Positions 5,234 to 15,400 of a stretch of DNA of 16,367 nucleotides are shown here, in pieces. A program made the translations under genes and the position numbers. Position 1 is the stretch's first letter; each line of letters begins with the position of its first letter. The stretch is from an uncultured Muribaculaceae bacterium (GTDB taxonomy: Bacteria > Bacteroidota > Bacteroidia > Bacteroidales > Muribaculaceae): contig CAQFOZ010000045.1 in assembly GCA_948788915.1 (NCBI GenBank), positions 1-16,367 on the forward strand, read 5' to 3'. The notes beneath the pieces were generated by a model that had not been told where the DNA came from, searched no databases, and was given only the letters and a program-made list of their open reading frames with translations.

Positions 5234-7153
5234 ATGAAAAAACTGTTTATAATCGCGGTTGCAGCGTTGTGCGCCATTACCGCTCCGGCATATACGGAGC
5301 GGAATCTGATTTCTTCAAGGATTGGCAAGGATGAATTGAAGGAGATTCTTGTCTCAGATCAGAAATGGGTTAAATTCCCTGCTTATACAGACCGCGCGGG
5401 GTGGGATGCCCTGCTTGGAGATTACAAAGAAGAATATATCAGGAGAGGTGAGGTAGCTTTGTCGCACGACTGGCCCAGGGTCAAGGCTACAGATTATCTG
5501 GAGTTCTACAGAAGCGGAAACCGCAAGATTATGGAGGATCCGCTCAGTGCCAACAATAATGCAGTCGGAGACCTCCTTCTTGCGGAGCTGGCAGAGGGGA
5601 AAGGAAGATTTATAGATCAGCTGATCAACGGAGTTTATGCGGCATCTGAAATGACGACATGGTCTCTGAGTGCGCATATCCACCGCAGAAGTCCCAAGAG
5701 TTCGTTACAGCCGTATGATAAACCGGTGATTGATCTCGCCGCCGGGGATATGGGAAATCTGTTCTCATGGGTGTATTATTTTATGAATGCGGAGTTCGAC
5801 AAAGTCAACCCGGAGATATCACGAAGGCTGCGTCATGAACTTAAGACAAGAATACTTGATCCATATCTTGATTATGACAAATGGTGGTGGGATGGAAGCC
5901 GTAACTATAAAGGTGGTCTGCTCAATAACTGGACACCATGGTGCCTGAGCAATGTGTTGCTGACAGCGATGCTTATGGAACAGGACAGGGACAGGTATGC
6001 GGAGATTGCTTACAATACCGTGCTCGGTATGGATAAATTTCTCAATTACATTAAAGGGGACGGTGCGTGCGAGGAGGGACCCTCTTATTGGGGACATGCC
6101 GCCGGAAAGACTCTTGATTATGTGGAGCTTCTGAGTCAGGCAACCGGAGGGAAGGTAGATATGGGCGATGAAAAACTTATAAAAGACATGGGTGAGTATA
6201 TTGCCCGGTCTTATGTAGGGGACGGATGGGTGGTAAACTTTGCTGACGCAAGCGCCCGCGGAGGGGGAGACCCGTTTCTGATTTACAGATATGGCAAGGC
6301 TGTTGATTCCGATCTTCTGAGAAGTTTCGCTGCAGAACAGCTGACAGACGGAAGTATCCCCTCAAACGGCAGGGATATTTACCGCACGTTCGCTTCATTC
6401 GGCATTGTGCCTGAATTGAAGTCTTGGTTGTCTGATTATAAATGCCCCGAGTATACATGGTATCCGGAAACAGAATTCTGCTACATATCCACACAACAAG
6501 GTCTTTTCTTTGCGGCAAAAGGGGGATTTAACAGCGAGAGCCATAATCACAACGATGTCGGCACATTTTCTCTTTGGGCTGACAAATATCCGGTCATAAT
6601 AGATGCGGGAGTGGGGACATATACACGCCAGACTTTTAACAACAAGGAGAGATATAAGATATGGACAATGCAGAGCGGGTGGCACAACCTGCCTGTCATC
6701 AATGGATATGAACAACAGTATGGCCGGAAGTTCAAGGCCAGGGATACCAAGGCCGGAAGAAACAGTTTCGAGGTAAATCTGAAAGAAGCCTATCCGTCGG
6801 AAGCCGGAATAAACAGTTGGATACGTACATATAAGATCAATGGGCGGGAGGTTAGAATTAATGACCGTTTCGACATAAATGAGGTGAAGTCTCCGAACAT
6901 CGTGAATTTTATCAGCCGTGGAGATATAGACGCGTCAACCCCCGGAGTGGTTTATATTGATTCGAACGGGCACAGGACGGCATTATATTACGATGCTTCG
7001 CGGCTCGCGGTCAAGGTAGAGGATAAGGAATTGACGGATCCGCGCCTGAGCAATGTGTGGGGAGCGAAAATCAGCCGGATATCACTTACGGATAAGAAAA
7101 TGACAAATAAGGGAACTTATACTTTCAGAGTCAAGGCGATAAATAAGCAATAG
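5234..7153 (+). CDS. Secreted heparinase II/III-family polysaccharide lyase
   Basis: This 639-residue enzyme has a signal peptide (MKKLFIIAVAALCAITAPA, cleavage near 19/20). It has the two-part build of heparinase II/III-like lyases. An alpha/alpha toroid covers about 25-400, including NNWTPWCLSN (231-240) and CEEGPSYWGHA (279-289). A beta-sandwich half starts with SESHNHNDVGTFSLW (434-448) and PVIIDAG (453-459), followed by HNLPVING (484-491). In the family, an Asn/His, a Tyr and a His of such motifs form the beta-elimination site; N232, Y285 and H437/H439 are the likely equivalents. The family cuts uronic-acid-containing glycans such as heparan sulfate, hyaluronan or alginate, leaving 4,5-unsaturated uronate ends. 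The CAZy family and substrate cannot be fixed by eye. It is monocistronic, has its own promoter and palindrome, and converges on the SusCD operon. Confidence 0.87.
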   Translation: MKKLFIIAVAALCAITAPAYTERNLISSRIGKDELKEILVSDQKWVKFPAYTDRAGWDALLGDYKEEYIRRGEVALSHDWPRVKATDYLEFYRSGNRKIMEDPLSANNNAVGDLLLAELAEGKGRFIDQLINGVYAASEMTTWSLSAHIHRRSPKSSLQPYDKPVIDLAAGDMGNLFSWVYYFMNAEFDKVNPEISRRLRHELKTRILDPYLDYDKWWWDGSRNYKGGLLNNWTPWCLSNVLLTAMLMEQDRDRYAEIAYNTVLGMDKFLNYIKGDGACEEGPSYWGHAAGKTLDYVELLSQATGGKVDMGDEKLIKDMGEYIARSYVGDGWVVNFADASARGGGDPFLIYRYGKAVDSDLLRSFAAEQLTDGSIPSNGRDIYRTFASFGIVPELKSWLSDYKCPEYTWYPETEFCYISTQQGLFFAAKGGFNSESHNHNDVGTFSLWADKYPVIIDAGVGTYTRQTFNNKERYKIWTMQSGWHNLPVINGYEQQYGRKFKARDTKAGRNSFEVNLKEAYPSEAGINSWIRTYKINGREVRINDRFDINEVKSPNIVNFISRGDIDASTPGVVYIDSNGHRTALYYDASRLAVKVEDKELTDPRLSNVWGAKISRISLTDKKMTNKGTYTFRVKAINKQ

Positions 7154-7203
7154 TTGGTATAGATCACAAGGTTTATACTTTTGCTGACGACTTTTACGGT
7201 AGC

Positions 7204-7248
7204 TAAAAAGACAGGCATGCTTTCGAGTTAGGCATGCCTGTCTTTTTA
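7204..7248. terminator. Bidirectional intrinsic terminator
   Basis: AAAAAGACAGGCATGC (7205-7220) pairs perfectly with 7232-7247 around an 11-nt loop, and T7204/A7248 extends the stem to 17 bp. The left arm starts with A5 and the right arm ends with T5, so the structure works in both directions. It sits between the convergent lyase (stop 7153) and BNR_4 (stop 7270) genes and should end both units. Confidence 0.93.
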
Positions 7249-7269
7249 TTGTGGATGTAGCATTGCGCT

Positions 7270-8682
7270 TTAACGCGTGAGGGTGACAGGTATGGGAGAC
7301 TCCCAGTCAGAGGTCATGTCATATGGCAACTGCATCACCTTCCCTTTCGAGTCGGTAAAGTATAGACGTGATTCAGTCAGTCTCTCCGGGTTGCCATCTG
7401 CCCAGAAACCGTATATGGGATCTTTGGCATTAACGGGTCGGCGCACATAACCGTGGTTGTAACGGGAATTTGAGGTTATGGTGGTTTTGCGTTGCCAGGA
7501 CGCTCCATTGTTATAGCTGTTCCACATTACGATCTCTCCTCCGGTGCACCATTTCTGTGGCCCCGGATCAGTCGGTGCTATAACTGTCCATTCATCCCCT
7601 TCGATCCACAGACTGCCTGAATCATAATTGTGGGTTGAGGAGGTGACGGGATTGAAGTTCCATCGGTTGCCATCCCAAGAGGCTGTATACCACTGATAGG
7701 GAGCATTTGCAGGCCCCGGTTCACAACCTCCGCTCGTCAGATAAAGAATGACAGGGTTGCCTTCGGGTGTGAAGTTCACATCCTTTATGTATACATTTCT
7801 GCCTTGCGACTGCGCGTCCAGAATCAATGCTGGGTTATAGACATCCTTGACCGGAGTCTTGACAGGCTTCCCGTCTACTGTGGTCCAGGTCTTGCCCATG
7901 TTGGTGGTCTGAAGGTAATATATATTGGTGCGTGTGTCTGGATTGCCGTTTTTGTGACGGTTGAAGCAAGTCACGATCTTATCGCCAAACCGGTTGGTTA
8001 CCTGGTAATGCCCCGCCAGCTTGTCACCTGGTTCCTTAATCTCAGCCAGCTGCTTTAGATCTGTCCAGTTTTCGCCGTCTTTACTTGTGGAATAGTAAAG
8101 ATTTCGTAAACCGGTATATTGGGTGAAGTTCAGGAAGAACCCTTTCCCCGGCAGATACATGGCCTGAGGATAGGTCATTGTCCAGGTCTTCACGGGGTGG
8201 AACGAACTGACATCATATGGTTTGTCGCTACGGTAGATGTGCCCCTGCCGCTTCGTGTTGCGTCCGCTTACAAATACCCAGATATATCCTTTGTCATCAA
8301 TCTGCATGGCAGGATTGTCGTGGGGGTCATTTACTTTCTCTTTGTCAAAGACCACTGTGGGTCTGCAAACCTTGCCTGTCTTATGGTCATAACATCCGGC
8401 CATACAGAGCAGGTGTCTTGATTTTTTATCTGTGGTTCCGCCGTATACAAAAAATGTCTTGTCGCTCTCCGGAGAATATATGGCCAGTGGGATATGCTTG
8501 ACTGTGTATGTGCCCAGTCCTCCGGAATATTTGTATCCATACTCTTTCTCTTGACCGAGTGTGAACCAAAGCCCCCGGTAGCCATCAATCTTTGTGTTGT
8601 TCAGTGGCTGTGCCGCGGATGTGATCGCAAGGACAATGGCAGTCATCATTCCGGATATTCTTTTGCAATTAACTATAGACAT
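7270..8682 (-). CDS. Secreted BNR_4 family beta-propeller protein, possible polysaccharide lyase
   Basis: This 470-residue protein has a signal peptide ending near TSAAQ (about residue 24). The rest looks like a beta-propeller of the BNR_4 type, with Asp-box-like turns SKDGENW (200-206), TNMGKTW (260-266) and NNGASW near the C-terminal third. Conserved-looking polar motifs are NDPHDNPA (118-125, with H121) and AGHYQVTNRFGDK (223-235, with H225 and Y226). Sevenfold propellers related to this group include ulvan lyases (PL24/PL25), which use a His/Tyr pair. H121 and Y226 would be candidates, but this is inference; a non-catalytic sugar-binding role or sialidase-like hydrolysis is also possible. 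It is the last gene of the leftward operon, 9 nt after the phosphoesterase gene, and is followed by the shared terminator. A second start at residue 12 or 13 would also give a signal peptide. Confidence 0.78.
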   Translation of the reverse strand: MSIVNCKRISGMMTAIVLAITSAAQPLNNTKIDGYRGLWFTLGQEKEYGYKYSGGLGTYTVKHIPLAIYSPESDKTFFVYGGTTDKKSRHLLCMAGCYDHKTGKVCRPTVVFDKEKVNDPHDNPAMQIDDKGYIWVFVSGRNTKRQGHIYRSDKPYDVSSFHPVKTWTMTYPQAMYLPGKGFFLNFTQYTGLRNLYYSTSKDGENWTDLKQLAEIKEPGDKLAGHYQVTNRFGDKIVTCFNRHKNGNPDTRTNIYYLQTTNMGKTWTTVDGKPVKTPVKDVYNPALILDAQSQGRNVYIKDVNFTPEGNPVILYLTSGGCEPGPANAPYQWYTASWDGNRWNFNPVTSSTHNYDSGSLWIEGDEWTVIAPTDPGPQKWCTGGEIVMWNSYNNGASWQRKTTITSNSRYNHGYVRRPVNAKDPIYGFWADGNPERLTESRLYFTDSKGKVMQLPYDMTSDWESPIPVTLTR

Positions 8683-8691
8683 AACAGCGCA

Positions 8692-10689
8692 TTATTTAGA
8701 TTTGTATTGGTCAAGATTAAAAACGTAGGGACGCTGAATTTTCTGTGTGAAACTCCTGCCGGATCTGTCGGTGAAACTCACAATGACATCTGTGTCGGCA
8801 TCCGGACATTGAGCCACAAAGAAATGATAGCGGCTGTTGTCGGTGTAGGCAGGAGGCATGGAGGTACGTGCTTTCGCATCCCAATGTGGAATCAGAGCTA
8901 AAACCGAGAAAGGGTCACAAGCCTTATATCTGGTAGTGGCAAGTAGTTTGCCGTCTGTAGTCTTGACCTCAAGTCTGCAATCAGAGTTCCAGCTCCATGC
9001 ATTTATAAGCAGTTGGTTTTTGAATTTACCATCCGCATACGGAGTGACATAACGGTCTGTAAATTCTTTGATAATCCCCTTGTTCTTCAGATTCTTGAAT
9101 TCGCTGACAGCATATGTGAAATCGACATTGTTCATGTCATAGACATGGAACTGCTCGCTTTCCGGTCGTTGAGTGCCCTTATAGAGCCATTTCACAACGG
9201 CACCGGAGAAATCGAATATGGCATAACCGGCAGGGGTGCCGTCCTCGCAGACGAGACAATCGCGATTAGATAGTCCGGAATACCACCAGTCAGCGCATAT
9301 TGCGGCAATATTATGCTGATATACAGGATGATTATAATTCTTAGCCGGGATGTCTGACGGTACCATGGTGTATTGCTGATGCAGATGGGCATTGACAAAG
9401 TGTACTTCCCTTCCTTCAAGAATCTTCAGTGTTTTGTCGTATCCGTAGTTGCGGAGAGAATATACATCCGGAGTATTGGTGTCACTGAAGACTGGTGCAT
9501 GAGTCATGATATATATAGGAATATCTTTGGCTACATGCTTAAGATCATTTTCCAGCCAGATATGCTGCTTCCCATAGAGCCCTTGTGAATAATTCATTGA
9601 CTTGCCGTCATAAGCGGAACAGTCTATATTATCCATTATCACGAAGTGAATTTTTCCGATATTGAATGAATACCATGCCGGAGCCACATTCTTTGTGAAT
9701 GGAGTGGTGGCGGCAAGATTACTTGCTACTGCTTTGGGATCATGGTCATGGTTGCCTATGGTATGGTATATGGTAAGACCGTTCAGTTCGCTATTGATGG
9801 TATTGACATACTGCGGCAGAGCGTAGTTGAATTCCTCCCAATATTTGTCGTGCGACATGTCACCGAGTGTGACCGCATAGATATGTTCTCCGGAGTGTCG
9901 GGCAGTGTATTCTCTTACATCACTGGTGAATCTCTTGAATTGTTCCAGATCTGAATGCCTGTTGGCAAGGTGCATGTCTCCAAAGAAAAGTACCTTGAAG
10001 TCATTGACACTGTCTTTGAGTTTTCTCAATACAAAAGAATGAATCTCGGGTATATGTTTGTCCAGTATCAGGGGTTGATGTATTTCAGGGAAAACACCGG
10101 CTGTCTCCGGCTCATATCCGGAGGGTACGGAATAGAACACCACACGTTGGCTTTTATCAGATTCCAGATAGTATATTCCGTTCTCATTGGTTGTAGTAGT
10201 AATCACACCATCGCTTACAACCACCCCTGCTACCGGTTTTCCGTCCTGGGTTTTGATCTTGCCATATACGGTAGTTCCGGCTTTGGCAGGAATAGACTCA
10301 TCTACAATATTTATTTGTACATTGCCTGCGCAAGATCTTACCGAACCTCTTTTAACATAGAATTTATATGTACCTGACTGAAAATCATCAGGCACGCTGA
10401 AGGTAAAGCTTGTGGCATCTGCCGTAATGACAACGCAATCAATGGAGTATCCGTCGTTTACGAGTTGTACGATATTGCCTGCAGTCACACCGCTTGTCTG
10501 CTGTAAAATGCATGGCTCCCCTTTTACGATATCAATCACGGGAGGCAGTATTATTCTGAGTTCACCTGAGTAAACACCGGCATCATCTCCTGTAGTTGCA
10601 CCGGGTTCATCCCCTTTACACCCATAGCTTATCAAAGCTATGAGTGGGACAAGAAAGATGTATTGTAAAAAGCCGAATTTCTTTTTCAT
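8692..10689 (-). CDS. Lipoprotein with calcineurin-like metallophosphoesterase and accessory beta domains
   Basis: This 665-residue protein has a lipoprotein signal (ISYGC, lipidated C24), so it should be membrane-anchored and outside the cytoplasm. Domain order: an IPT/TIG-like beta domain at about 44-130; a carboxypeptidase-regulatory-like fold at about 138-210 (VYGKIKTQDGKPVAGVVVSD); a calcineurin-type catalytic domain at about 230-445; and a C-terminal beta domain of the MetallophosC type (DGTPAGYAIFDF at 483-494). The metal ligands are visible: GDMH (D238, H240), GDMSHD (D277), GNHDHD (N313, H314), THAP (H397) and AHLH (H435, H437; the usual GHxH glycine is alanine). The substrate is unknown; phosphodiesters or phosphorylated sugars are possible. 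It lies 24 nt after susD and 9 nt before the BNR_4 gene, so it belongs to the glycan operon. Confidence 0.88.
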   Translation of the reverse strand: MKKKFGFLQYIFLVPLIALISYGCKGDEPGATTGDDAGVYSGELRIILPPVIDIVKGEPCILQQTSGVTAGNIVQLVNDGYSIDCVVITADATSFTFSVPDDFQSGTYKFYVKRGSVRSCAGNVQINIVDESIPAKAGTTVYGKIKTQDGKPVAGVVVSDGVITTTTNENGIYYLESDKSQRVVFYSVPSGYEPETAGVFPEIHQPLILDKHIPEIHSFVLRKLKDSVNDFKVLFFGDMHLANRHSDLEQFKRFTSDVREYTARHSGEHIYAVTLGDMSHDKYWEEFNYALPQYVNTINSELNGLTIYHTIGNHDHDPKAVASNLAATTPFTKNVAPAWYSFNIGKIHFVIMDNIDCSAYDGKSMNYSQGLYGKQHIWLENDLKHVAKDIPIYIMTHAPVFSDTNTPDVYSLRNYGYDKTLKILEGREVHFVNAHLHQQYTMVPSDIPAKNYNHPVYQHNIAAICADWWYSGLSNRDCLVCEDGTPAGYAIFDFSGAVVKWLYKGTQRPESEQFHVYDMNNVDFTYAVSEFKNLKNKGIIKEFTDRYVTPYADGKFKNQLLINAWSWNSDCRLEVKTTDGKLLATTRYKACDPFSVLALIPHWDAKARTSMPPAYTDNSRYHFFVAQCPDADTDVIVSFTDRSGRSFTQKIQRPYVFNLDQYKSK

Positions 10690-10713
10690 AAGACGGGTTT
10701 GTTAAACAGGTTA

Positions 10714-12474
10714 TCAGAAACCGGGACTCTGTTTTAGATTGGGATTGCGGTCTATTTCTACCAGTGGGACAGGCCAGCAATAGTCACGTTCCGAGACTCT
10801 GCGTGTATGGAAGATATAATCTCCCGTCATATGCCCCTCTTCGACACCATCAAGCTCTTCAAGCACATGCCAGCGTTTGTAGTCGAAAAAGCTGTGACCC
10901 TCGGCAGCAAGCTCGCACAGTCGTTCGTGACGGATACGATTGAATATTTCATCATGACCTTTGGCCTCCAGATATGAGGGACCGGAGTTAAGGGCAGGCA
11001 TATTTACCGACGGGCGCGCACGCACTTCATTGATAAGTTTTACTGCATCATCTCCTCTGCCGAGTTCATTCAGACATTCCGCCTGCATCAGCAACACATC
11101 CGCATATCGGATAAGTGGGAAGTTGATTGGCGTGTGTTTTGCCTCGTTGATAGCTCCGTTCATATTGCCAACAGGAACGAACTTGCGCCAGACATAGCAA
11201 AGCCGGTCTTTGTCAAGACGTAGGAGTGTCCCTCCATCCTTGACTCCTTTGGCAACTGCAAATTCGAGTTCCACTTCATGATGGTCATACCATCCGGTGT
11301 ACTTGGTGTATGGAAGGATGACATTCGCATTCAGACGAGGGTCGCGCTGTGACCACATTTTGACCAGTTTATCCTTGGCGGCGGGGTAGGTCTTGACAGA
11401 CTTTTTACTGGTTGCCAAAGTGGCAAGAAAAGTCTTTTTGCGTGTGGGATAAGGGTTTGAGGCATTTGAAGACTTGTCGGTGTAGAAACCAGGTATGAAC
11501 TCTTCCCAGCTGAATGGTCTGCCGTCCGCCCATTCATACTCTTCAACAATACGATTGGAGGGAAGGAAATAGTTGAAGTTGCCGGTACAATTTATGGTGT
11601 AGCTTGAACGTGTTCCCATATAATATGCGAATGGCAGACCGCTGTCTTTACCTACGCCTCCCGATGTCTGGATTGCAAAAATAATCTCTGAAGATGTGTG
11701 ACCTTCCGGAGTAAACAGTTTCGCATAATCGGGATAGAGTGCATATTGTCTGCTGTCTATCAAAGACTGGAAGCATTCAGCCGCCTCGGCATAACGTTTG
11801 CTGTACAGGAGCATTTTACCCTTGAGGGCTGTGGCCGCTCCGGATGTGACACGTCCGTAATTGGACTGATCCCATTTCTCCGGAAGATATTTGATTGCAA
11901 ACTCGATATCCTTTAGTGCGAAGTTTCTCACGCTGTCTTCTGTCTCGCGCGGTTTAAGCATGTCGCGATAATTTGCTCCGACATTAAAGCTGTCATCATA
12001 TACGGGAACACCGCCCCATAGATTTGACATGCGGAAATAGAACATTCCGCGGAAGAAGCGTGCCTCGGCACGGTATCTGTTGCGGGTCTCTTCATCTATG
12101 CTTGCCTGACCGAGATTCTGCAGCACGTTGTTTGAGCGGGCGACACCCTCATAGAGTGCCTGCCAGAAGTCCTGCATATTGGACATCTGTGAAGTGTATT
12201 CATCCTTCATGATGGCTCCGAAGTTGAAAGTACCGCCCTTGGAGCAGTTTCCTACAGGACCCAGGGCATCATATATCGGCATCATGCCATAAGTATTGTC
12301 ACTGTACATGATACGATATACAGCCATCATTGCTTGTTTACAATGTTCTTCGGTTTTGAAGAATGACTCGGAGCTTAAAGAACTATCCGGTGTCAGATTC
12401 AGTTCACAACCGTTTAGTGTGACAGTTATCACGGCTGCCGAAATTCCTGATATGATTTTATTTTTAAGTTTCAT
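10714..12474 (-). CDS. SusD/RagB family glycan-binding outer-membrane lipoprotein
   Basis: This 586-residue surface lipoprotein should form the lid over its SusC partner and bind oligosaccharides before import. The lipobox is LNGC, with lipidated C23. The mature N-terminus LNLTPDSSLSSESFFKTEEH is typical of SusD proteins. Helical repeats follow, including RAEARFFRGMFYFRMSNLWGGVPVYD, the family's hallmark region, and KGKMLLYSKRYAEAAECFQSLID, a TPR-like pair. The C-terminal block IRHERLCELAAEGHSFFDYKRW and ending WPVPLVEIDRNPNLKQSPGF are also diagnostic. It follows the SusC gene by 20 nt in the same operon. Specificity cannot be read from sequence, as SusD proteins diverge with the ligand. Confidence 0.96.
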   Translation of the reverse strand: MKLKNKIISGISAAVITVTLNGCELNLTPDSSLSSESFFKTEEHCKQAMMAVYRIMYSDNTYGMMPIYDALGPVGNCSKGGTFNFGAIMKDEYTSQMSNMQDFWQALYEGVARSNNVLQNLGQASIDEETRNRYRAEARFFRGMFYFRMSNLWGGVPVYDDSFNVGANYRDMLKPRETEDSVRNFALKDIEFAIKYLPEKWDQSNYGRVTSGAATALKGKMLLYSKRYAEAAECFQSLIDSRQYALYPDYAKLFTPEGHTSSEIIFAIQTSGGVGKDSGLPFAYYMGTRSSYTINCTGNFNYFLPSNRIVEEYEWADGRPFSWEEFIPGFYTDKSSNASNPYPTRKKTFLATLATSKKSVKTYPAAKDKLVKMWSQRDPRLNANVILPYTKYTGWYDHHEVELEFAVAKGVKDGGTLLRLDKDRLCYVWRKFVPVGNMNGAINEAKHTPINFPLIRYADVLLMQAECLNELGRGDDAVKLINEVRARPSVNMPALNSGPSYLEAKGHDEIFNRIRHERLCELAAEGHSFFDYKRWHVLEELDGVEEGHMTGDYIFHTRRVSERDYCWPVPLVEIDRNPNLKQSPGF

Positions 12475-12494
12475 ATTTGTTTTCTTTAAAGGAA

Positions 12495-15400
12495 TTAGAA
12501 TGATACATTTATACCTACGGCGGCTTGACGCATCACCGGATATGCTGTGCCGGTCTCCGGGTCAAAGCCCTGGTATTTCGTAAATGTCAGGAAGTTTTCA
12601 AGAGATCCGTAGATGCGGACTTTGTCAATATGGCAAGCTTTCATCCATTTTTTTGGAAGTGAATAACCCAACTGTATGTTACGTATCTTCAGGAAGTCAA
12701 GACTCTGCAGATAGAAGGTACTTGCCTTTTCATTAATCTTGTTGCCAGTGGAGGGATAAAGACGGGGGAATGTAGCCGGCGTTTCGCGACCCTCATACCA
12801 GCGTCCGTCGGCTATGCGCTGTTCGATAGCCGTTCCCTGACTCACAATTGTGCTCAGATATTTAGAGTTGAAATATGAATGGGCACCAAGAGAGGCATCC
12901 ATAACAATGCCAAGATCAATACCTTTCCATTTTAAATCAATCGATAAACCTATGTTATATTTAGGAAGATTACCGTCGCTGACCACCAGACGGTCATTTT
13001 GGTCAACTATGCCGTCGCCATTGGTGTCCGCATAGAACAGATCACCTTTCTGGGGTGTGCCATATGTCGCAAACGGATTAATCTTCTGACCTGTTTCCGG
13101 GTCAATAGGTGAGTTGTCAATCATATCCTGAACCTTCTTCATATCTTCGTCTGTCTGAAGAATACCGTCACATACAAGCATGTAATGTGCGTTTATCGGG
13201 TAACCCTCCCAGGTGAGGGTAGTTCCGTTGAGCGTCCGTCCGTCTACTCCTTTGCCCTTGTATTTGGTAACCCGGTTGTGGATATACGTGAAGTTGGCAT
13301 TGATACTGTAGGAGAAGTCTGCGATTCGATCCTGCCATCCGAGAGTCAGTTCGATACCCTTGTTTGTAACCTCTGCGGCATTTAATGTTGGCACGTCACG
13401 GTTGCCATGTACCAATGGAGCCGGAAGATTGATCAGAACATTGGCTGTGCGTTTGTTGAACCAATCGAAAGTACCGGTAAGCCGGTTGTTGAACATGCCG
13501 AAGTCAAAACCGAAATCGGTCACATATGTACGCTCCCAGGTCAGCTCTGAATTGGCGAGGGCACTCATGACCATTCCGGGGGATATCTCACCGTTTAATA
13601 CATATTGCATTCCTGAGCTTGTGTAAAGCGACTGGTATTCGTAATTGCCTACAGAGTTGTTTCCGAGAGATCCATAGCTTGCGCGGATCTTAAGGTTGGT
13701 AAGAAACTTGTCGGTAAGAGGTGCCATAAAAGATTCCTGATCAATGCGCCAGCCACCGGAGACAGAAGGGAACCATCCCCATCGGTGGTCACGATGGAAA
13801 CGGCTCGATCCATCGGCACGGAGGTTACCTTCCAACAGGTATTTGCCGTCCCAATCCAGATTTATTCTTCCAAAGAAACTTTGCATTGCCCAGGACGTGG
13901 ATGAGCCTGTAGACGTAGATTCACCGGTGGCTGCCTTGAGATCCCACAATGACGGATCGATCAAGTCTTTTCTGGTTGTGGAGAAATTAGATGACTTATA
14001 CTTTTCGTAGCTGGTGCCCACCATTGCCTTGAGACCGAGTCTATTGATGCTGGTATTGTATTGAGCCATCAGGTCACTGAAATAACGATAGCTTTGAGAA
14101 CTGGAGTATGACACTTCCGATTGAGGATTGTATTGCCAGAGCACCGCATCTTCGCGGGGATTCCAGTAATCGACTGCAACCGGTTTTGAACGTCGCTGGG
14201 AATTCAATGAGTTCATTGTGTAGGTTCCGGTGATTGACAGTCCCTTGAAAGGTGTGATTTTAGCCCAGAATTCAGTCCGAATGCTACTGGCTCGTGTGCC
14301 TCCCTCTGCGCGATAGACACGGGCAAGGGGATTGCTGGAGCTCACAGCCTGAATCTCGTTTGGATTCGGTGATGCCCCAAAACGACCGTCCGGCAATTGG
14401 AATGTTATGCCTGGTGATGTTTTGTAGGCATAATCGAAAATCTCGTTTACCAATGATCCTCCGGCTACCTCTCTGTCTGAAAGATAGCCGCTTGCATTCA
14501 TGCCGAGGGTAAGATAGTCGTTTACTTTGAACTCCACATTCATACGTGCGGAATACTTTTTAAAACCGGAATTGTCAACAACACCCGGGTTGTCGAGATA
14601 GGAGAATGAGGCAAAACCCTTCAAACGTTCGGAGCCTCCGCTTACGTTTAAACTGTGTGTTGTTGATATTGCCGAGCGGAATGTCATGTCAAACCAGTCG
14701 TTATTTGGATAAAGCAACGGATCCGCACCTGCCAGTGTGTTTTCGCGCCAGTCCTCGATGGAATCCTGCTGATAAATATAGTAATTGCCCATTCCGGCAT
14801 TTGCAAAACCTTCATTCACCAATTCCATATATGTCGCATAGTCGGTGACAGGATGAATGTTTTGTTTCAAGGACTGGAATGAGACAAAACCATTGTAATT
14901 TACCTTTATTTTACCTTCTGAACCTTTTTTTGTTGTGATAAGAATAACACCGTTGGCGGCACGAGATCCGTAGATTGCCGCTGAAGCCGCGTCTTTCAAT
15001 ACTGATATAGACTCAATATCCTGTGGATTGACAGAGGATATCCCCCCCTCAACGCCATCAATGATCACAAGCGGTGAAGAGTTGTTTAGGGTTCCGGTGC
15101 CGCGAATACGCAAGGTGGCATCATCATCACCCGGCTGATTGCTGCCCATTTGCATACGCACTCCGGCTGCCTGGCCGCCAAGAGCCTGGGAAATGTTGGT
15201 AATCGGACGGCTCTCCTGAATATCAGCTACATTGATAGTGGAGACCGCTCCTGTCAGGTTTACTTTTTTCTGTTCGCCATAACCAACAACAACGACTTCG
15301 TCAAGATTCTGTGTATCCTGACTCATTATCACATTGTAGTCGGTATGACCGGGAGTTATTTTCACTGTCTCCTTCCGGTAACCGAGATATGTTACCTCAA

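Noticed and set aside
12970..13045. Dockerin-like calcium loop (DTNGDGIVDQNDR) in the SusC protein
   Set aside because: This short acidic loop is a standard feature of SusC barrels and does not indicate a cellulosome-type dockerin.
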